DNA of 64,000 nt from Syncephalis fuscata. Lineage: Eukaryota > Zoopagomycota > Zoopagomycetes > Zoopagales > Piptocephalidaceae. The position numbers and the translations under genes were made by a program. The notes beneath the pieces were generated by a model. The model did not search any database, had not been told where the DNA came from, and saw only the letters and a program-made list of their open reading frames with translations. The stretch covers positions 186,001 through 250,000 of the forward strand of contig JAHLTZ010000016.1 of NCBI GenBank assembly GCA_025786725.1, written 5' to 3'. This document shows positions 59,469 to 64,000 of this stretch, one piece after another (positions within the stretch are counted from its first letter, which is position 1; every line of letters begins with the position of its first letter).

Positions 59469-60261
59469 CGAAAGGCTTAAGGTGTTTAATAAAGCTAGGT
59501 AAATACCAATAATAAGTGTGGTTTTGCTATTACGATTCAATAGTACGTTTTGTTATGGTTATCGCTGCTGTTACTACTTGTGTATTCAATACAAGTCTGT
59601 ACGTGTATGTATACAATTTAATTCAAGAAAGTAACGAGATATCAATAATAAGCACTAGAATGAAATGGCAGCAATATCAATAAGGGAAGAGGCCTGTTAG
59701 AAAACAATATAGCAATAAAAGAATAGAAAATAAAAGAATGAATAAAAGGATGAGCAGTGTTGGTGGGATCGAGCAGTGGTTAGATGAAACAATAAGCTAA
59801 ACACGATGAGAATAGAAAGAACGAAAGAAAGAAAGTTTAGACAATGTGAGGGCGTGGTCAATCTCCGTCCAGTTGTACAAGTATAGAGTGAGAGTCAACG
59901 AGGTAGAGAGATAGAGATAGAGTAAAGAAAAGTTAGACTGGTAGAAAAGTCGGTTTAAAAATGAGGTGGCATTTGAAACCATTGATTGGTGGATATAGGC
60001 TTGGCGATAAGATGCAGGAACGACAAAGTGGCATTTTCAATGATTTGCCACAGTTTATAAATATAAATAAATATTGGTTGGGGCAATAAGTGATAATTAT
60101 GATACAATTGCAAAGCTGTTTATTTTATAACATGTATTTGTACTGAATACGTTTACACCATAACATCTACACAATAACATGCAAACAGACAAGACACCAA
60201 ATAATAAAATGTAAATCAGCAATTTAGTTTATTCATCCATGTAGTGCAGCTTTAGAACCCT
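59469..60261. other. Intergenic region
   Basis: 5' flank of the adenylate kinase gene and 3' flank of the secreted-protein gene. A purine-rich tract (about 59690-59960) would be pyrimidine-rich on the adenylate kinase sense strand. No gene seen. Confidence 0.4.
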
Positions 60262-60831
60262 TTATTGGATGGAGCACAGATATGTTGGATATAATGTGCC
60301 ATTAACAAGAGATCCTTGGGTTATAAAGTGATAAATGGTCTTTTCCTATAATGATAGCAATTAGTATGCTATATAAACATAATTTCAAGGTTATAGATTA
60401 CTTACATCAAAGGAAATGCTGGATGAATTGCTATATGGTTCACAGTCCATATAGTGCTTCTTTGCTTTGGTTTTCGAAGAACTGTCTTGTATAGCAAGCG
60501 TACCATCACATACAACATTTGATGTTGTTGAGGGCATATCATCCCACTGAGGGGACGTGGTATTGATGCTTATTTGCGGATATCCTGACGTTTGCGTATC
60601 CTTGACTGCAAACTGTTCCGTGTCGCTTAATGAGAATTGGCGATTTATTGTCTCGATACAGCTGGCAACTCTGTCGTTGGGATCTGCTGTAGGTGGTATT
60701 TGCACAATTGGATGGCCCGATCCAAGACTAGTAGGTGGTTTAGTAGAGTCATCGCCAGGAACCGGGTTACTGGACACGAGTGTGAGCATAAAAGTGCCGA
60801 ATAGCGCAGCAAAGGCAACTGATGAATGCAT
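60262..60831 (-). CDS. Small secreted protein, tandem copy 1
   Basis: ATG at 60831 (MHSSVAFAALFGTFMLTLVSS) gives a signal peptide and the mature protein starts near NPVPGDD. Exon 1 ends ...SSISFD|gtaagt (about 60407). Exon 2 adds EKTIYHFITQGSLVNGTLYP and ends YLCSIQ (TAA 60262-60264). About 165 residues, with four Cys in the mature part and two or more N-glycosylation sequons. No known family. A diverged copy lies at 62225-62821, and the similarity extends into both flanks, so this is a segmental tandem duplication. An earlier in-frame start at 60909 would bury the signal peptide and is not used. Confidence 0.6.
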
Positions 60832-62224
60832 GATGAATGAGAGTGATGGTTGGTAAAGCCGTGGACTGTAGATGATGTGAATGAAAAGATAAGTGATAAA
60901 AGTTGTCATTAGCTTTGCTATGGCACCAATTTATAGCTGTAAATCTGACAGGCATATTCTGTATTCCGCTCTATAATGTCTACTTTTGGTATAGGATATT
61001 TGTGACGCATTGGATAGACCAGCGTAGTAAAGGGGCAAATAAAGCTGAAACCAGGATATACCATTAATGATCAAAGTTTATAATTAGCATGTCGGTACTT
61101 GAATATAGTTTCAGAGCAAGCTTTTGGTTTCAATTATTTCCCATAATAAAATAAACACGGGTAATAACAGAGATGGTGTTCTACTCCGCACTGGCTTTGA
61201 AAGCGTCAAGAAGCACTATATAAAACCAATAGATATAGCAAAATTGCTGCATTTACTTGAATACGTGTAAATGTATAATAAATAACTAATGTTATAATTA
61301 AATAATGTTTTTTATTAATTGTTGAGATATGTATTTGTATTGTTATATTATTGTGAAAATGTAAATGTTGCATAATGCAAGTAAACATTCAAACGATAAG
61401 AATGATAAAAGCAGTTTAACAAAAGCTTAAAGCAGTAATTGCAACTTAGCTATACTGTAAACGGTACGTGCTATATTTGGCAATTATAATTTAATTACCG
61501 TTAGATGTGGCGGAGTTGTAACTGGTGGTTATGAAGCGGCCATCTTTGTTACAACCATACCAGTATTCCGCAAGAGCGTCCGACAACCCAGTCCCGTGCT
61601 GGAATGCAAAAAGATAGCGATAAAGAGCACAGCAATTACAAAAGAAACGGCTATAGAAGTAATTTTGGACAGTAAATTTCTGTTTACGGCTAATAATTCA
61701 AAAAATATCTGAAATAGACAAGATAATGCCACATTCAACAGCAGACTCCAATAGGATGCCCAAACTATTTGCTAATTTTCCCTCAACCAACGAAATAACA
61801 GAAACAGATAATACAGCGCCTATTCTTTAGTAAAAAACCAGCCATAGACCTTCAACTCCATTAATAAATGTGCCAAACCAGTAGAAGGGTCAAAGTAAAC
61901 ATTTATGCAATAGAATGAAAAGGCTGCGCCCAACTAGCAATCAAGGCGCCATTCTGCCTAGTCCACGCAAAAGCGTAGTGGCCAAGTCCGGCTCGATAGG
62001 AAATAATGATTTTTAAACTAGAAGGTATTATCGTTATTTTCCAAAGATAAATATAATAAAGTGTCGACCATTAGTTTATAATAGATAAAAATATGACACA
62101 ATTAAAAAGCTGTTTATTTTTATAACATGTATTTGTAGTAAGTGCTTGTACGCCATGACATTTACATAATGTCATGCAAAAAACATTATAAAATAACAGG
62201 ATGTAAATAGATTATTTATTCTAT
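60832..62224. other. Spacer between tandem secreted-protein genes
   Basis: The 5' flank of copy 1 (about 60900-61060) resembles the 5' flank of copy 2 (about 62880-63040), for example gacaggcatattctgtatt / gataggcatattctttatt. The middle of the spacer shows no gene. Confidence 0.45.
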
Positions 62225-62821
62225 TTATCTACGCAATTTAGCTTTAGATTCCTTCAGTCTAACAACACAATGATATTGTGGAAGTAGTACTCCATTAACA
62301 ACTGCATCTTTGGTCGTAAAATGGTAGATGACACCGGCCTAAATAGCAATAATTAGTATGGTTAATGAATACAGTCTTGATTCTATAAATTACTTACGCC
62401 AAAGTTTTTTAATATGCTGTAAGGATCGTGACTTTGATAGCATTGAAGATTATAGTCATGTTCTTTAGTTCGTATAAAATTCTTTTGTTTTATAACAATA
62501 GTACTCTCGCAGTTATCTTTTGTTGTTCTTGGAATAATATTACGCCATTGACCGATCTTGGCGTTAATAGTTTCTTGAGGATATCCCGGCACTTCGGTGG
62601 CATGAACTTTGATTGGTATATATTGGTTTGATGGCGCTTTACCGCTCATTGCTTCGATGCAGCCGGCGATTCTGTTGTATGGGCCTAGTGGAGGCTTGGA
62701 TTTTTTGTTCGTAAGTGTTCGTTCGGTCCATTATTGTTGTTGTTGTTGAGAATTGGTTCACTGGACACGAGTGCGAGCATAAAATGCCAAATAGCGCAGC
62801 AACGGCAACTGATGAACGCAT
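62225..62821 (-). CDS. Small secreted protein, tandem copy 2 (frame-broken)
   Basis: Paralogue of copy 1: start MRSSVAVAALFG, a shared GYPQ(E/I) segment, an intron in the same place (FG|gtaagt) and exon 2 AGVIYHFTTKDAVVNGVLLP. Compared with copy 1, GGCACTTTTATG is GGCATTTTATG here (about 62784), a clean one-base loss in the signal peptide that shifts the frame. A second shift of the same sense lies near 62690. It is either a pseudogene or two sequence errors; the rest (62649-62383) is open and conserved. Last stop TAA at 62225-62227. Confidence 0.5.
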
Positions 62822-63302
62822 AATGGATAAGGCCGTGGACTAGAGATAACTCGTAATAAAAAGATAAGTAATAAAAGTTGCTATTAGTCTAGTCATATCA
62901 CTATTTTATAGCAATAAATTTGATAGGCATATTCTTTATTTCGTTCTATAATGTCTACTTTCGACGCAAAACACTCGTGACTTATCGGATAAACCAACAT
63001 AGCAATAGACCATGTGAAACTAAAACCAAAATGTACTATTAAATGACTAAAATGGATAACCAGCTCCTCGTTAGTTAAACATAACTTCAAAGTGAAACGA
63101 TTACACTCTTTTTTCTATCAGCCACTCACTACGTTCTATTCTAAAGCGTCACTTCTACTTGCTGGCAATTACTCGTTACACTCTACACTCTACTCCTACC
63201 CTTTACTTTTTGCTTTACTTCGTTTCAACAAGTCAATATCACCATAAAGCTTTTCATTGCTGTCGTTTGCACCCTTCTTGTGACTTTTATGGCTGTACAG
63301 CC

Positions 63303-63464
63303 ATGGTGGATGCTAAGCCAGCTTCTTTAGCCCGTCTTAAAGATTGCGAGTGCGTTAGTTATGATGACCAATGCATTAGCTGCACTTCTTCTTTCGACCT
63401 CCTTCCTGGTCCCTCTCGCATCCAACATGCCCCTGTCACTGATGGCGGTTGGGGCACCCTGTAA
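63303..63464 (+). CDS. Possible small Cys-containing protein (53 aa)
   Basis: Short open frame, MVDAKPASLARLKDCECVSY..., with CxC-x8-CxxC spacing that could bind zinc, and a C-terminus ending TDGGWGTL. Its G+C is higher than the flanks and its codons look like real coding sequence, but I do not recognise a family. An upstream in-frame extension to 63159 exists. It could also be the last exon of a longer gene. Confidence 0.35.
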   Translation: MVDAKPASLARLKDCECVSYDDQCISCTSSFDLLPGPSRIQHAPVTDGGWGTL

Positions 63465-64000
63465 CTGGTACATTTAAGATATTAGCATTAATGATATAAT
63501 TGGACTATTATTTCAATATGCTTTGATACATATTTAGTAAAAAAGCAAGACTATTCGACGGTTGCCGGTCAGCGCATTTATATATCAAGCTCCAACCAAT
63601 GATCCAGTTTATCCATTTTTCTATCAACAACTTTATTAAGCTACTAACAAGTCTACACCTAGATGTGTCTATTTGGCTATGCAAACTTTTAATAATAAAC
63701 ATGTTATTCCATTTAAAATAAAATCTCAAAGTGGAACTAATAACATGCGAGGAGTATATAGGCTGTATCATTATTACTAAACTAGAAGGGGTTCTATATA
63801 CATGTACAGGTTAGCTGTTTCGGTAGTATATAATTATCCATCAATTGTGTATTTTACAAAGTATAATATTTCAATAGATATCAGTCGATTTATTATTATT
63901 ATTATTGCGTATAGCGTGTTTGTTGTCATTATATACAACGATAGCCAATAAGATGGATTATTGGGTTGTTATTAATGCAATTACTCACGTGATTATATAA
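63465..64000. other. Window end, AT-rich, no gene seen
   Basis: Contains a TTA/ATT triplet run (about 63890-63908) and one CACGTG at 63986-63991. Confidence 0.4.

Noticed and set aside
62893-63090. 65-residue open frame upstream of secreted copy 2
   Set aside because: Lies in the duplicated 5' flank, and the matching part of copy 1 is not open in the same frame. Probably promoter or 5' UTR.

Overview
The window is nuclear DNA of a fungus, AT-rich and gene-dense, with many short GT-AG introns (mostly about 45-70 nt) and the standard genetic code. Recognisable genes are fungal or general eukaryotic: a Ytp1-type membrane protein, Tvp18, a Zap1-like zinc-finger factor, Rpc7/Rpc31, Sec5, Sec20, an Mrc1/claspin-type protein, proteinase-K-like subtilases and a fungal cytochrome P450. 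A decayed Fanzor (eukaryotic TnpB relative) resembling copies I know from zygomycete-type fungi makes an early-diverging lineage (Mucoromycota/Zoopagomycota-like) the best guess. The species cannot be named from this.

Layout. 0-13 kb: PPR protein (-), Pol III subunit RPC7 (+), 7TM-like membrane protein (-), PIG-Y-domain protein (-), a tiny secreted Cys peptide (-), JmjC/KDM8-like hydroxylase (-), ETF-beta (-). 13-23 kb: exocyst Sec5 (+), Ytp1-like (+), secreted ricin-B-like protein (+), Tvp18 (-). 23-37 kb: Ser-rich coiled-coil protein (+), two divergently transcribed S8 subtilases (one soluble, one apparently GPI-anchored), RhoGEF (-), P450 (+). 37-45 kb: a long intergenic stretch with a cluster of CACGTG boxes, the Zap1-like factor (+), and the Fanzor relic (+). 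45-64 kb: SVIP-like p97 partner (+), TALE homeobox factor (-), WD40 protein (+), secreted pseudokinase (-), Mrc1-like (+), Sec20 (+), mitochondrial adenylate kinase (-), and a tandem pair of small secreted proteins (-).

There is no operon-like cluster. The genes serve housekeeping trafficking (Sec5, Sec20, Tvp18, SVIP, PIG-Y), mitochondrial function (PPR, ETF-beta, AK) and replication or transcription. Interspersed is a secreted or surface set: two subtilases, ricin-B-like protein, pseudokinase, Cys peptide and two small secreted proteins. That set is what one would expect of an organism interacting with a host, prey or substrate, but this is inference.

A caution for users: many otherwise well-conserved genes show single-base frame breaks, most of them equivalent to one missing base. 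The PPR gene alone has seven, all in the same direction. Residual indel errors in the assembly are the simplest explanation, but real decay cannot be excluded for individual genes. The strongest findings are the Fanzor relic with a lost catalytic Asp, the secreted pseudokinase, the GC splice donor buried in a perfect 10-bp hairpin in the P450 gene, the palindrome between the subtilases, and the CACGTG cluster.
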